A stretch of 64,000 nt of DNA from Cephalotus follicularis. Taxonomy: Eukaryota > Streptophyta > Magnoliopsida > Oxalidales > Cephalotaceae. Numbering within the stretch: position 1 is the first letter of the stretch; each line of letters opens with the position of its first letter. Below the pieces are notes generated by a model. That model searched no databases. It saw nothing but the letters and a program-made list of their open reading frames with translations, and had not been told where the DNA came from. The translations under genes and the position numbers were made by a program. The DNA lies in the NCBI GenBank assembly GCA_001972305.1, contig BDDD01000980.1, positions 62,001 through 126,000 on the forward strand, read 5' to 3'. Positions 24,285 through 35,712 of the stretch are shown here, in pieces.

Positions 24285-24605
24285 TAACCGTTGACGCTCA
24301 CAAAGTAAGCGTCGACGTTTGGGACTGTAAAACATGGAATTATTACTGAATGCGCATTAGATGTCGAAGCTAGAGGAAAGCGTCGATGCCATGGTTTGTT
24401 TAGCATGAATATAGATGTGTTGCAGGTCAACGCTTAAGGTTCCTACCTTAAAATGTCGCTTAGGGTTCCACACCTTGACTGTCGATGCATAATGAGTTGA
24501 ACATCAATGCCTTAAAACCATTGGGAAGCACTGACTCTAAGGACTGAGAGTCGACGCTTAGAGGACATAAGCTTCGACGCCAAAGCGATAAACGTCGATG
24601 CTTTA
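24285..24605. repeat. GTCGACGC-type motif array, inner part of LTR B (3')
   Basis: Counterpart of 17485-17810 with more decayed units (AAGCGTCGACGTTT, AAGCGTCGATGCC, AGTCGACGCTTA, AAGCTTCGACGCC, AACGTCGATGCTT). Confidence 0.88.
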
Positions 24606-25025
24606 AGTACTGTTTTGGATATTTTCTCTTAAATGACGTGCGATAACCCCGAATTGAACCTAAATGCATTTGAGCATAAGTTTGCATTGCATACTGAACT
24701 GTTATTTGAACTGTGGATTGAAATATGATTGATTTCTAAAAATGTTTTATCATTCTAGAAATACCTGCATGATTTTGAATAAATCATTATTTTGTACGAA
24801 AATGTATCTTTGGCAAAATGTATATTTTTGAATTAATGGGGAAGTAATTTTCGAAGATTGTGAACTGTTCAAGGGATTTTCTAGATAATGGAAATGTATT
24901 GTTCCAAGTATTTTGTGAGTATAAACTACTTGAGACTGAATTGAGAAAATGATTTTACATTTTGATAAATGTAATGTTCCAAGTATCTTATGAGTATAAA
25001 CTAATTGAGACTGGATTGGAAACCG

Positions 25026-25206
25026 AAAGCACCGAGTGCCAGTAACAATTTGTAAAGCACTGAGTGCCATCAACCTTATACTGGGGTTACAAAGCACCAA
25101 GTGACAGTAACCAGTTGCAAAGCGCCGAGTGCCAACAACCTTACACTGGGGTTACAAAGCGTCGAGTGTCAGTAACCGGTTGCAAAGCACCGAGTGCCAG
25201 CAACCA
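25026..25206. repeat. About 26-bp minisatellite in LTR B (3')
   Basis: AAAGCACCGAGTGCCAG-type units. It has one more unit than the 5' LTR copy, so copy number differs between the two LTRs of one element. Confidence 0.88.
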
Positions 25207-25838
25207 TAAATCGATTATTCCTGTGACGAAACTGGATTGTTGACTTGCCTGGTCCTTTGAGGACATGACTGTTGATTGCGTTGGTGTAACCCTGATAAGG
25301 TTACACTTCTACTGTGAATATATATATATACTGTACTGCATCACTATGAATCCATTCATGACATTCATTATCATTGAACCCGAATTGTACTTATATCTTA
25401 GCCGAGTGAGAACAAAGGCTAACCCCCTGCAATTTCTGATTGATGCAGTAGAATCATGATGGGCAAGCGTGGAAGAAGTTAAAGTTATAATAATGTTATT
25501 CGATGAAACTGCATTTCCTGTTGGAATTATTGAACTGTTATTGTAAGCTTGGAACAACGTTTATCGTATTTGATGGATAATCGTTAAGTATGGATCAATG
25601 TATTGAATGAATTATTGTATCGACATGCTTTAATCATGCTCCGTTTTGAGGGTAATTAACTATGGAATGTTGTATTTTGATAACACGTAGTATAGGATGC
25701 TTGTTACATTGTTAATCCGGCTTATAATTGAATGCTTCCACAAAATATAATGTGTTCGAAAGGTTTTTATTTTTCCGTAAAATTGTATCATGTTGAATTC
25801 CACGGCTATTATTGTTGCTATGGAAACGGGGTGTGACA

Positions 25839-26753
25839 CCCGCTTTAAGGATTTTTCGAGTCATGGCATGACCAATAGTAGAATGTGTATCACAACTCCC
25901 TTCATGAATTTCTTCGAGGATCTGGCTTGCCTCCTCTGAGTCAACACATCTGAGCAGTACCATGTCATGACTGTGCTTGTATAAAACTTCTCCATTCAAG
26001 AAGAAACCCACCACAAATCTTCTGATGGTCCTTTGATCAGTCTCACATTCGCCAAAAGGAAATTTTCGCTTCTAAATAAAGAGTTTGATGTCATAATACC
26101 AATGCCTCCCGTCAGGCTCGCTTTCCACACTTATACAATACGTAGGAGAATCTTGGATTTTAATCTTTACAGGCTACAATTCCATATTTTCATCCAGCTT
26201 GAATGTATTCTCGATATGGGACCAGTTTTGAGTCTTTGGTTTCCAATTTGTCATTCAGTCGATGGATCACTAAGGCAGAGTCTCCATACACCTTCAATTT
26301 CTCTATTTACATCTCTATTGCAGTACAAATCCCCATTGAACATGTCTCGTATTCTGCCACATTGTTAGTACAAGGGAAGCACAACTTGGCAGTGAATGGT
26401 AAGTGTTTCTTTTGGGGAAATATTAATACAACAACAATTTCATGCCCCAGTGCATTAGACGCACCATCAAATAACATGGTCCATCTTTCTTCATCGGTAG
26501 GCTCATCACTCTCATCTGGTAAGATTGTCATCGCCTCCTCTTCAGGGAAATCAAGCTTAATTGGCTCATAATCATCTATTGCTTGATTTGCCAAATAGTC
26601 TGCGATAGCACTTCCTTTAATTATTTTCTGAGTGACATATGTTATATCATATTATGAAATCAACACTTTCCATGTCACGATTCTTCCCATCAAAGAAGGC
26701 TTTTCAAATATGTATTTGGGAAGATTCATTTTGGAGATCATCCAAGAAGTGCC
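25839..26753 (-). pseudogene. Tat RNase H and integrase N-terminus
   Basis: From 26753 downward: ISKMNLPKYIFEKPSLMGRI (RNase H of the RT unit), IADYLANQAIDDYEPI, then WTMLFDGASN with NNVAEYE, the second RNase H domain typical of Tat elements, and the integrase start FFLNGEVLYKHSHDMVLLR and ILEEIHEGSCDTHSTIGHAM (His residues of HHCC). Ends ILKAG at 25839 where element B cuts in. Stops and frame changes are present. Confidence 0.88.
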
Positions 26754-26845
26754 TGTAACGGCCCGTGCCCGTTTAAGTGCATGAGTTATGTGTTGGGCCT
26801 TAAGGATTTCTTTTGGGTTGTGGGCTTTTGGGCTAGGTGTAGAGT

Positions 26846-26852
26846 TATAAAT
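26846..26852 (+). promoter_or_regulatory. TATA box of LTR C (5')
   Basis: TATAAAT, 229 bp upstream of the donor-like GT at 27075. The 3' LTR has TATAAAG at 47519-47525, 229 bp upstream of its donor. Confidence 0.65.
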
Positions 26853-27074
26853 CCCAAAGTGAGGAAGAGATATTTTTCATTGTAGACACCATGGGAGGTG
26901 TGAAGCGTCTTGAGGAAGCTTTAGCTTTTGTGTGCTGATATGAGTTTGGCCAGGGGGTGATGTGATAATTTATGTTGTTTGGCTTCTTCGAGGTGAGCTT
27001 TGTTTGAGAGCTCTTGCGACCTTCTTCTTCCTGTGTTGTTAGAGCTTTTCTTCGCCAAGTTCGAGTTCATTAAG

Positions 27075-28501
27075 GTGAGTTCTTCTTCTCTCCATTTGGT
27101 TTAGCCATGCCTTGTGCTAAATCTTCTTTCACAGATTTTAGGCTAAGTGGCGAAGGTTTGATGGTCGTTTTAGGCTGTTTCATGCATGTAGGCTTCATGC
27201 ATGACTCTGTTTGAGTCCAAGTAGTTGGTTGTTAGTTTCCTTGTGTGTTGCTCTTGTAGGCAAGGATTCAGAGGTTGATCCAGAGCTATAAGGAAGCTTG
27301 TGCGGAGTTGCGGTTAACTAGTGTGTGGGACATTCATTTCTTATAAATCATTTTGAGAGTCCTTGTTTTGTGCCCTATTTTTCCATGGTGTTTTTGTCAG
27401 GGATTTTCTTTCCCGCCATGTCTTGACTTTTTATAGGTATATGATTTTCCGAGCTTGCATGCTTGATGCTCTGGGTTGATTTGTCCCCTTGTATATCTTG
27501 TATATGTCATGATTTTCTTGATACCATGTGTTGCTATTAATATTTTGATATTGGGTACTGTATGAGCTCTGATATGTAAGCTCCATCTGGGCGACTATGA
27601 GTAGACATTTGATACCGATTCCACCTAGCAGTTTCATTGTCTATAATGTGTTGTTAAGTGTGACTGCCCCCAGGTTCCGTTACCTAGATCTGCACATTTC
27701 CGTTGGTCTAGGACGGTATGTGATATGAGTGCAGTGAATGGATCCAAGAGCTCCTTCTAACATACCTTATGGATTGCTCTTCAATGGGATTGCCGACGAG
27801 GGATGGTCCATGCGGTGATTCGCCGACCACTTGATCAAAGTTCTCATACACGATTGCCAACAAGGGTAGAGGCGGGCGGTGATATGCTGGCCTCTCGGTT
27901 GATGTTCATGATCTGTTATGTCTCTCAGGGGAGGTTCGGCCTAATCAGCCTAGAACCTCTGATGGAGACCAAGACATGTGGCATCTATACCGGTATACAC
28001 AAGAGGAATGGTGCACTTCCCGTAGCCTATGATTTCTATCTCCAAGCTTGAAGGGTTGTGTTGACATTATTGCTGAGGTGATTCCGGCAAAGCAGATGAA
28101 TTGTTATGGCCAAGGTGGCTCCGCCAGAGATGGTTGATCGGTTATGAGCAGTGCCAGTATTTCTTTGATTTGCATGATTCTAGAGTCCGATATCCTTGTT
28201 GTTGTGATCCTCTGAGTATTTTTCTTCTCGAGCACATAATATCGCTTTGCTATATATGTATATGAATTGATGCCTTGTCATGAGTTCTGTTGCTCTGACT
28301 TAATCGTTGGCATATCTTGTTCCATTTCTTGGATATACGTATCTTTTGCATTCTTGACATTGTTAGCCCTGTTGGGTATAGCTTGGTATATTTTTTTTCA
28401 AAGTGTCCTGGTTGTGGATGCCTAAGGAATGTTTCATTCTCACTCACTAGTCTTTTGGACTAAACCCCTCCCGGTTTTTGTTGTGTTGTGGTTGTTTTCA
28501 G
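27075..28501 (+). other. Candidate LTR intron (element C, 5' copy)
   Basis: AAG/GTGAGT donor and GTTGTTTTCAG/G acceptor with CTAAA at 28460-28464. The 3' LTR copy (47748-49178) keeps the donor exactly, has CTAAC at the box and TTTTTAG at the acceptor. Splicing is inferred from signals only. Confidence 0.5.
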
Positions 28502-28845
28502 GCTCCTCGGATCCATCAAACCAAGGCTTTGTTTAGCGAGGGTAGATCATGGCGCATGCACCTTCTTTGGCACCTCGGCCAGTTTTACCTTCATGCATTT
28601 GGGCATATTTTGGGACATTTTGAAGTCTTTATATATATATATTAAATCATGTATCTGTAATTCAAACATTATGTATGAATTTCTTTTTGAAGGATTTCCA
28701 ATATGTTGACATTATATGTTACAATCCTTGTTTTGATAATAAAAAAAACACCTGACATATGTGTTTGATGTGAAGGAAAAGTTTAACTAAGTTTACTTGT
28801 TGTGTAAGAAAGCTTACAAATACATATCAGTACTTTTGGCATCAA

Positions 28846-29280
28846 CGCTTATGTTATACGCGTCAACGTGCTGAGAAGGGATACGCATTCTGGGCTTGAA
28901 AAGATGATTTACGTCAACATCATTCATTATCCGCGTCAACGTGCTGGGAAATGATGATTTTTGTCAACGTCTTTAGGAAGACATCAACGTCAATGGCGTA
29001 GACCTTGGCGCAGAAAACAAGTGGCGTCAACATCTTGTATATGGACGTCAACGCCATATCAAGACGTCAACGCAAATGGTGCACATTTCAGACAGTAGGT
29101 TTGGACGTTAACGCGAAGGCATTATGGCTTCAACATCTTGATCTTATTTGTCAATGCCATGGATATGCATCAACGAGAACAGAACTGAAGATGAACAAGA
29201 GCTTGGAGTGTTAACGCAGAAAGCTACAGAAGTCAATGCATAAGAGGATAGGCATCAACGCCATTCGTACACGTCAACGC
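28846..29280. repeat. CGTCAACGC motif array in LTR D (5')
   Basis: Some 18 variants of GACGTCAACGCC / GCGTCAACGTG / CGTTAACGC in 430 bp, all upstream of the TATA box. Several in this copy are decayed to TCAACAT or TCAATGC. The 3' LTR copy is at 36470-36910. Confidence 0.93.
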
Positions 29281-29408
29281 CAATGACAGTCAGACATGAA
29301 ATCTGTAAATTTTGAATGAGCTAAAATGGTGTGATCCTTTCCATTCTTGATTCAAATGGCTCTCTGACATTCCCTGAACTCTAGCAACAACTACATGCTT
29401 CTGAAGAC

Positions 29409-29415
29409 TATAAAT
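29409..29415 (+). promoter_or_regulatory. TATA box of LTR D (5')
   Basis: GACTATAAATGGAGG. The 3' LTR has GACTATAAATAGAGG (TATA at 37038-37045). Confidence 0.75.
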
Positions 29416-29849
29416 GGAGGCTGAATCAAGGTAGAAATAAAAAAATCCAATCCAAGCAAAGTATCAAAGCAAGTCAACAAGTGTTTTATCATTCTTAAGA
29501 GCTTTTGTTCTTGTTATATTGTTTTCTGAGTTTTATTTTCATATACAACCTTTTAGAGATAACACAAAACACAAACACAACTTCTTACTTTTGTAACCCG
29601 AGGTCGTTAGCACCTTAACTTGAAAAGTTAGGATTTAGCTTTGAAAGTCCGAGTTGGGATTGAACTCGCAAAAGTCCAAGTTAGGATTGAACTTGTAAAA
29701 ATCCAGAGTTACTGTTTGTGATCGAAGGGATGACATTTTAGTGGAACCTCAAGTTGCGGCTTGGGAGAGTGGACGTAGGCATCATTGGGCCGAACCACTA
29801 TAACTTTGTTTGCCATTTCTTCCCATACTCTTTTAATTATTTGCAAGTT

Positions 29850-30408
29850 ATGGCAACCTTTTTCCATGATAATGTTAGTCAATCTGTCAACAAGCCTCCT
29901 AGCTTTGATGGAAACAATTATAGTTATTGGAAAACTCGTATGACTATTTTTATTCAATCCTTGGATTATCAACTATGGAACATTATCACAAGTGGTCTTG
30001 AAATTACCACTAAAATTGTTGATGGTCAAAGGGTTCTAAAAATGAACAATGAGTTTCATGATCATGACTATAAATTACTTCAGTTAAATGCTAAAGCTAA
30101 GCATGTCATTTTCTGTGCATTAAGTCATACCGAATTTAATCGAGTCTCTTCTCTTGATTCTGCCAAAGAGATGTGAGATAGACTCATGGTTACCTACGAA
30201 GGTACCGACCATGTAAAGGACACTAAAATCAATAAATTAGTGCATGATTACGAATTGTTTACAGTGCTTGAAAATGAAAACATTTCTAGTATGTATGCTC
30301 GCTTTAATGATATTATAAATGCGTTAAAAGGCCTTGAAAAAGTCTCTACTAATCATGAACTTGTGAGCAAGATTCTCAGGTGTCTTCTGAAAACTTGGGA
30401 ACCAAAAG
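29850..30408 (+). pseudogene. Element D Gag, N-terminal part
   Basis: From ATG 29850: MATFFHDNVSQSV, then KPPSFDGNNYSYWKTRM, the start typical of copia-type Gag (UBN2/DUF4219-like), IFIQSLDYQLWNIITSG, EMxDRL (stop TGA at about 30174, relatives have Trp) and EGTDHVKDTKINKLVHDYE. It stops at KTWEPK where solo LTR E enters and resumes at 32922. A longer frame from 29754 exists only because the LTR is fused to the gene. Confidence 0.9.
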
Positions 30409-30582
30409 TGTAATAACCGTACATTTCAATTAATGTATATTGTAACCATAATAAATAAAATATGCATTTAATTGAGATTTAATGTCCAAGTGTTATGTTT
30501 TATGGTTGTTGGTTGGTTTTGTTGGGTTTAATGCAAGGCTTGAGTTGAAAGTGTGTTGTGGTATGAATAGTGGGGAACAAAA

Positions 30583-30740
30583 TAGCCGACTGGTTGTTTT
30601 GTATAGAACACAGCCGAATGTCGCAGGGGAACAGTCGACTGGTTGGTTCGTACAGGTTCCAGCTGACTGTCACAGAGGAACAGTCGACTGGAAGGTAAGC
30701 GGTGATAGTCGACTGCCATTTAAAAACAGTCGATTGGAGA
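30583..30740. repeat. CAGTCGACTG motif cluster, upstream part of LTR E
   Basis: AACAGTCGACTGG, AACAGTCGACTGGAAG, ATAGTCGACTGCC, AACAGTCGATTGG and decayed AGCCGACTGG / AGCTGACTGTC. Confidence 0.9.
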
Positions 30741-31477
30741 AGTCTGGATAGGAAGGCTACGTGTTGCTTGAAAACATTGTGTGGCGTGTTGCTTTGTGGA
30801 CAGGTGTGAGACAACGGATTTCACAAGGTTAAGTGGCATGGACGTGTCACAGACTGAGTATACCGATGCATTGGTGTCTCTGAGCCTCTGCAACCTGCAA
30901 GGAACCAAAATCAGTAAGTAATGAGAGAGAGAGAGGAAGGAAATAGCAAAAGTTGGAGTTAAAGGAATCAGTTGAATTCCTTGGACGAAGCTGCCTATAT
31001 CAGCAGTTCAAGGATGATTTTGAGTGTTGGAAACGTTGAAAGGAGAGAAGTTATCTTCTGTGTGTGTGCATGAGGAATTGAAGCAAGTGGAGTTAACTTG
31101 GAATAGAAGCTGGGAATTCCATTTTTGGTAAGCTTATGTGGTTGAATTCCAGTTACTGTTATGGTTGTTCAGTAGTATATATGTACTGATTTCGTATATA
31201 TATATCTACTGTTTAATGCACATATAGACTGCTGTTGGTTGTTGAAGTTATGGAAAGTGAAGTTTTGGAACTTAAAAAGAAGAATCATTTCAACTGAATC
31301 TGAGATAGCGTTTGAGGTAGGTAGAAGGAATTTATGACATGATTCTGATATATATAGCATGCTTTTGTGCTATGATAGTCTATATGTGTTTGCATGTTGA
31401 TTGAAATTGAATTGGAGGTTGTTTTTATGCATACTCTGTTTATGCTGAAAATGAACCTGGGATTGGATTGCCGACTG

Positions 31478-31632
31478 TCTCGAGTGACAGTTGACTGTTT
31501 AATTTAAACAGCCAACTGTTTGGAACAAACAGCTGACTACTCAATGAATCCAACCAGCTATTCATATAGAACAGCTGACTGTGTAAGGCAACAGCCGACT
31601 GTGAAGGAAAACAACCGACTGTTTAGAGACAA
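31478..31632. repeat. CAGTCGACTG motif cluster, inner part of LTR E
   Basis: Seven or eight variants, mostly decayed at the central CG: ACAGTTGACTGTTTA, ACAGCCAACTGTTTG, ACAGCTGACTGTG, ACAGCCGACTGTG, ACAACCGACTGTTTA. Confidence 0.88.
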
Positions 31633-32921
31633 TTTTGCCTCTAATGCCTATTGTTTAATCTGAATTGGAGGAAATTGGAATTGGGTTCATAAGGGATGGT
31701 TATAATAATCAACCTCTGATAATTGTAATTGTTTTACAGCAAGTGAACAACTTATATAGATACTTGTAGATTGCATGTAATGTTGTTGAGTGACTATTTT
31801 GTGCAATCCATGAAATGTTAGGCAATCTTACCTATTGCTAGTGCAACTGTTATTGACGTTTTGTTTCTTAAAATGATTACAACACCTTTATTTTAAGGGT
31901 TACTAATATTTAACACTATATGCATAGTTATGTTTTAACCACTAAATGATATATGCATATTTTGAAGGTTTTCCACTTATTTTGAAAGAAAACCTAATGT
32001 TATTGAATTGAGTTCTCTAAGTGAGGACTAGTGAGTGTTTATAGTTTTCTTAAACGAAAACTCAACGAAATGTAATGCTTTCTCAAAAGAGATTTTATCG
32101 AAGTGTTATATTACATTACTTATATGTGATATCAGTGATTGATTGTGATTGAGTGATATTGATGGTTTAGTGATCGGAGTGTGTCACTAACTACAGCGGG
32201 TGAGTGGATGTGCCAGGAGTTGGCTCGAGCTTATTCAACCCACCTATCTGCCTTGCAGATCGTGAGTGTTAACTGTCGGCCAAGTGCCGGCAGTAGTGTT
32301 TGCCTTTTCTATCATCATCGGAGTGTATGGTGGTAGTTAGGCGGTGCATCAGTTGGGCTAGGAGGTAGCATGAGATAACACCCAATAGTGGTCTTCGGAC
32401 AAATGATTGAATTGATTGTACCCTTGTACGGTATTCTTGTTGATTGATCATTGTAGCCACTTGGCATGTTTTCTTATATATATTGACATATATAACTGGT
32501 TTCAAAATGATAAGCTGTCCTACATGTTTTGCATCATATATTTCTTTGTCATGCATATCTTCCTGCTGAGCAAAGTGAGGACAACGGCTAATACCTACTC
32601 TACAGATTTGCCGAAGTGAAGTGGAGTTAGCTGCTGAAATCGTGCGTGGAGGCTTCTGCTTATCTTAAGGTTGTTACGTGTAATGGTTATGATGTATTGA
32701 AATGAATAAAGTTACACTCCGTTGTTGTATTTACATTTCCATATGTAATATATAACATGTACTTTTGGACTTAAGCACGTTGTATGGGCTGCGTGTGCAT
32801 GCTACCCTTTTAATCCAGTATGTTGTGCTTCCGCAAAAGTTTTAAGTTTTAAGTGTTTTTGGATAATACTGGATTTATGTTGATATCATATATGTTTGTT
32901 AAAATGGGGTGTGACAAAAAG

Positions 32922-33967
32922 TCACGGTAATAGAGGAAGCGAAAGATTTGCCTACTCTTCCGTTACAAGACTTATTGGGATCATTGATGACTCATGAACT
33001 ACGAATGAATGACCAAGCAAAGAATGAGCCCAAGAAAAAGACGATCGCTTTGAAAGCTTCGAAAGATGAAGAAAGCGATGAAGATAAACATGAAATGGCC
33101 TTACTTACAAAGAGAATTAGAAGATTTCTACTTGACAAGAAGAACTTCTCAAAGAAGCAATTGAAGAAGTTTCAATCGAAAGGAGATTCGAGCAAAAGTG
33201 ATAAAGAAGAAAAAGAGGTAATATGTTATGAATGCAACAAACTGGGTCACATAAGGCCGAATTGTCCAAAATTGAAGAAAAGGAAGGACAAGAAGAAAGC
33301 AATGATCGCAACTTGGAGCGATAGTGACAATTCGAGTTCGGACAAAGAAGAAAATGAAGAAATTGCCAATATAGCTTTTATGGCTATGGAAGATGACAAT
33401 GAGGTATGTTCTACTTCTCTTAGTTATAATAACCTTCAAAATGAATACAATGAATTGATTGATGTTTTGGATAATCTTAATAAAGAATATCAACTTTTAA
33501 AGAAAATAGCTAAGGATAGAGCTAAAGAAAATATGGATTTGAAAAATCATGTTTTGAATATGAAAATTGATGAATGTTTGATTGAAAAGAATTCTATTTT
33601 AGAAAAAGAGAATTCAGATTTGAAAATAGAAACAGATGCTTTGAAAAAGAATTTTTCAAAATTTTTCGTTAGTAGTAAAAAACTAGATAAGTTGCTAGGA
33701 ATGCAACGTTGTGTGTTTGACAAAGCCGGTTTAGGCTTTGATGAAATGAACAAAGTTCAACACATTAACAAGTTATTAGAAAGAAAGAAAAAGAATGTGG
33801 TTTATTACAACTATTGTAGAAAGTTTGGACATGTTTCTACTAATTGTTGGTTTAAAAGAACAAGTACAAAGATAAAAAGGATATGGGTTCCAAAAGGAAC
33901 TTTTCCTACTAATGCAAAAGGACCAAAACCTTTTGGGTACCAAAAAGATGAACTTTTTGTCTTGTAG
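32922..33967 (+). pseudogene. Element D Gag, C-terminal part
   Basis: Continues the Gag frame: TVIEEAKDLPTLPLQDLLGSL and MTHELRMND, a Lys/Glu-rich stretch, an intact CCHC zinc knuckle CYECNKLGHIRPNC (33224-33265), a long coiled coil (about 33415-33690), a second knuckle missing its first Cys (YNYCRKFGHVSTNC), and a WVPKGT...GPKPFGYQ end, then stop TAG at 33965-33967. The knuckle plus coiled coil plus VWVPK-like repeat is the Gag end of Sireviruses, where protease would normally follow. Here the frame closes instead. Confidence 0.9.
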
Positions 33968-34546
33968 GTTCGCTTGAGGAGAATTGGACATAAAGATGAT
34001 CCAAGCACACACATTCTGTAAGTGTTTTAATGCTTTAATTGATACGATTCATGTGTTACATGATTGTTAAATGAATTGTTTGATGAATAAAGTATGCAAT
34101 ATTTTGTTTGCTGCCATATTTCTAAATGCTTTGATGTGCTATAGTTTTAAAAGAAAAGGTTTTTGAAAAATAATTTTTTTTTGTTTTTGCGTCAATGTTA
34201 ATATAAATGTTAACGTATAAACTATCTTTTGTTTTTACACATTAACAAAAATGTTTTTTTTTCTTTTTGTGCTTTTAGCGTCAACGCTACATATTAGCGT
34301 TAACGTTATGTTTTCGCGTCAAATATGGCGTTAACGTTATTATCCCCTGTACATGAATGTACACGATTAACGTCAACATATATGATAGATGTTGACGCCT
34401 TAACACCAGATATATAAAGTTTTGGGCGATTTCGCCAACTCCAATACATTTTTGTGTTAACCTAAGTTTTCCCTCTCTCAATTTTCTCTCAAAAAAATCG
34501 ATTTCAATCCTAAAAATCTTATGTTTTTACCATCAAATCATCTATA
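33968..34546 (+). promoter_or_regulatory. Spacer of element D with palindrome array and TATA box ahead of ORF2
   Basis: Between gag and ORF2. At 34188-34405 are GCGTCAATG, AATGTTAACG, AGCGTCAACGCT, AGCGTTAACGTT, GGCGTTAACGTT, AACGTCAACAT and GATGTTGACGCC, the same motif class as D's LTRs. TATATAAA follows at 34411-34418, and the ORF2 ATG is 129 bp downstream. This resembles the U3 order of the LTR (array, then TATA), so a second promoter is plausible. Confidence 0.6.
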
Positions 34547-35712
34547 ATGCCAAAGAAGCACTCATCTGTTGGAGGAAAAACTCCTGGGGCAAGATACAAA
34601 GGAAGCTATACAGCAAGGAAGATTCTCTGTTGAAGGATTGTGGACTTCGGATTTACAACAGGTGATCATTTCTCTTTAGAACAATGGTTTTCTACTATAG
34701 GATGGAGATACTATTTCACAATTAATGTCCCTTACTATGTAGAGGTTGTTAAAATTTTTTATAGCAACATGTTCAATGTTAGTGGTGGATGTGATGTTGT
34801 GGAAATTAAGACTAAAGTGAATAAAACAATGATAAAATTTGATGATAAACTGCTAGGTGAAATTCTTGGTGTACCTGCTGAGGGGTCTAGATTCTTTGAG
34901 ACCAAAAAATGGCTAGAAGATCCAGAATTGGTATTAGAGGACTGTTTGAGAGTGTTTTATCCAAATGAAAATGTGTTTGGAGGCATGGCAAAGCCTTCCA
35001 ATTTGCTTGGTGCTGAGCATAGGCTGCTCCACCACATTGTCGCTACTCATGTTTTACCTACCTCAGGTGGGCATGAGAAGATGAGTTATCAGGATTTATA
35101 ACATGGCATGTGGTATCTGGAAAGCCTCTTAGTCTTCCCCATTTGATCATGAAGAATATGATTAGAGCCACTTCTATGGTAGATGGCGCATTGCCTTACA
35201 GGATGGTGATTACCAAGATCATTTCTCATTTTGGTATTGTAGTTAGCAATGAAGTTGCCTCTAGAGTTGATGTAGGTGATATCTACAATGCATCTTCTTT
35301 GAAAAGGATGGGCTGGAAAAGGGAATTTGAAGTTGGAAAAGGAAATGTATGGCTGACTAAGGAAGGTGGAAAGAAAAGAAGGGTTGAGGAAGAAAATGTT
35401 GTGGAGCAAGGTGAACCTCAAAGGCCTATAACTACCCAACAAACAACCAGTAGCAGCAGTAATTCTATAACTTTGGAGTCAATTTTAGATGAGATGAAGA
35501 AACTCAACACTAAAATGAACAAAATGGACATTAAGATGGACAATTTGCGAGGAGAGTGTCTGGATCTCTTTGATGATCAAAGAAGAAGACATAGAAGGCT
35601 AGAGAAGAAGCTCGTAGCAAGGGGTGTCATTGAAGCTAGTGACATTTCTGCATCTGGTGAAGAAGAAGAAGAGACTGGTGAAGAAGAAGAAGTTGGATCT
35701 CAAGGGCAATGA
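34547..35712 (+). pseudogene. Element D ORF2: 'putative plant transposon protein'-like, acidic tail
   Basis: From ATG 34547 (MPKKHSSVGGKTPGARYKG) with a TGA at codon 29 and one frameshift near 35100. The body reads VPYYVEVVKIFYSNMF, TMIKFDDKLLGEILGVPAEG, then LGAEHRLLHHIVATHVLP, VSGKPLSLPHLIMKNMI. These match my recollection of the plant-specific 'putative plant transposon protein' domain (Pfam Transposase_32, PF20167) in order. A predicted coiled coil (MKKLNTKMNKMDIKMD) and an Asp/Glu-rich tail end the protein at TGA 35710-35712. Function in this family is unknown. It is not RT, integrase or envelope by any motif I can see. Confidence 0.7.

Larger units (their letters stand above)
16427..25838 (+). 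mobile_element. Element B: deletion-derivative Tekay-type retrotransposon with two LTRs
   Basis: 5' LTR 16427-19079 (2653 bp) and 3' LTR 21251-25838 (2647 bp once the 1941-bp solo-LTR insertion plus TSD is removed) start TGTAA and end GGTGTGACA. The internal region is only 2.17 kb: primer-site-like sequence, gag, a scrap of RT, the chromodomain tail and a polypurine tract. It sits in the Tat integrase. No TSD is visible (TACTA on the left, CCCGC on the right) and about 18 bp of the Tat gene is missing at the site. Confidence 0.92.
21251..25838 (+). mobile_element. 3' LTR of element B, interrupted by a solo LTR
   Basis: 21251-21633 and 23575-25838 together match the 5' LTR along their length. 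Donor-like GAGGTAAGGG is intact (GT at 24046), but the acceptor position reads TTTCTG instead of TTTCAG (25433-25438). Motif array 24285-24605, minisatellite 25026-25206. Ends GGTGTGACA at 25838. Confidence 0.92.
26754..28703 (+). mobile_element. 5' LTR of element C, first part
   Basis: TGTAACGGCCCGTG start. TATA box at 26846-26852, consensus splice donor AAGGTGAGT (GT at 27075), then CTAAACCCC and a pyrimidine-rich TTTTCAG ending 28501. Degenerate repeats with GATTGCCxACxAGGG and GTTGATGTTCATG lie at 27780-28130. Element D begins at 28704. Confidence 0.92.
28704..29850 (+). mobile_element. 5' LTR of element D, 3' end deleted
   Basis: Matches 36334-37481 closely. The last 83 bp of the LTR, the primer site and any leader are missing: at 29850 the LTR runs straight into the ATG of gag. 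Motif array 28846-29280 and TATA box 29409-29415. Confidence 0.9.
30409..32916 (+). mobile_element. Solo LTR E (2508 bp), TSD AAAAG
   Basis: TGTAATAACCGTAC to GGGGTGTGACA, with AAAAG at 30404-30408 and 32917-32921. It interrupts D's gag: the reading WEPK / VTVIEEAKDL is continuous after removal. Same family as F (43793) and K's 3' LTR (62145). Motif clusters 30583-30740 and 31478-31632 use CAGTCGACTG. Donor-like GGTAAGC (GT at 31128), CTAAT (32588) and TACAG (32605). Confidence 0.97.

Noticed and set aside
28704-29850. Solo LTR interpretation of D's 5' LTR
   Set aside because: A second, highly similar LTR with a polypurine tract is present at 36334 in the same orientation, so the two are a pair.
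34640-35712. ORF2 of element D as a host gene caught between repeats
   Set aside because: It lies between D's gag and its polypurine tracts, inside one LTR pair, and resembles a transposon-associated family, so it belongs to the element.
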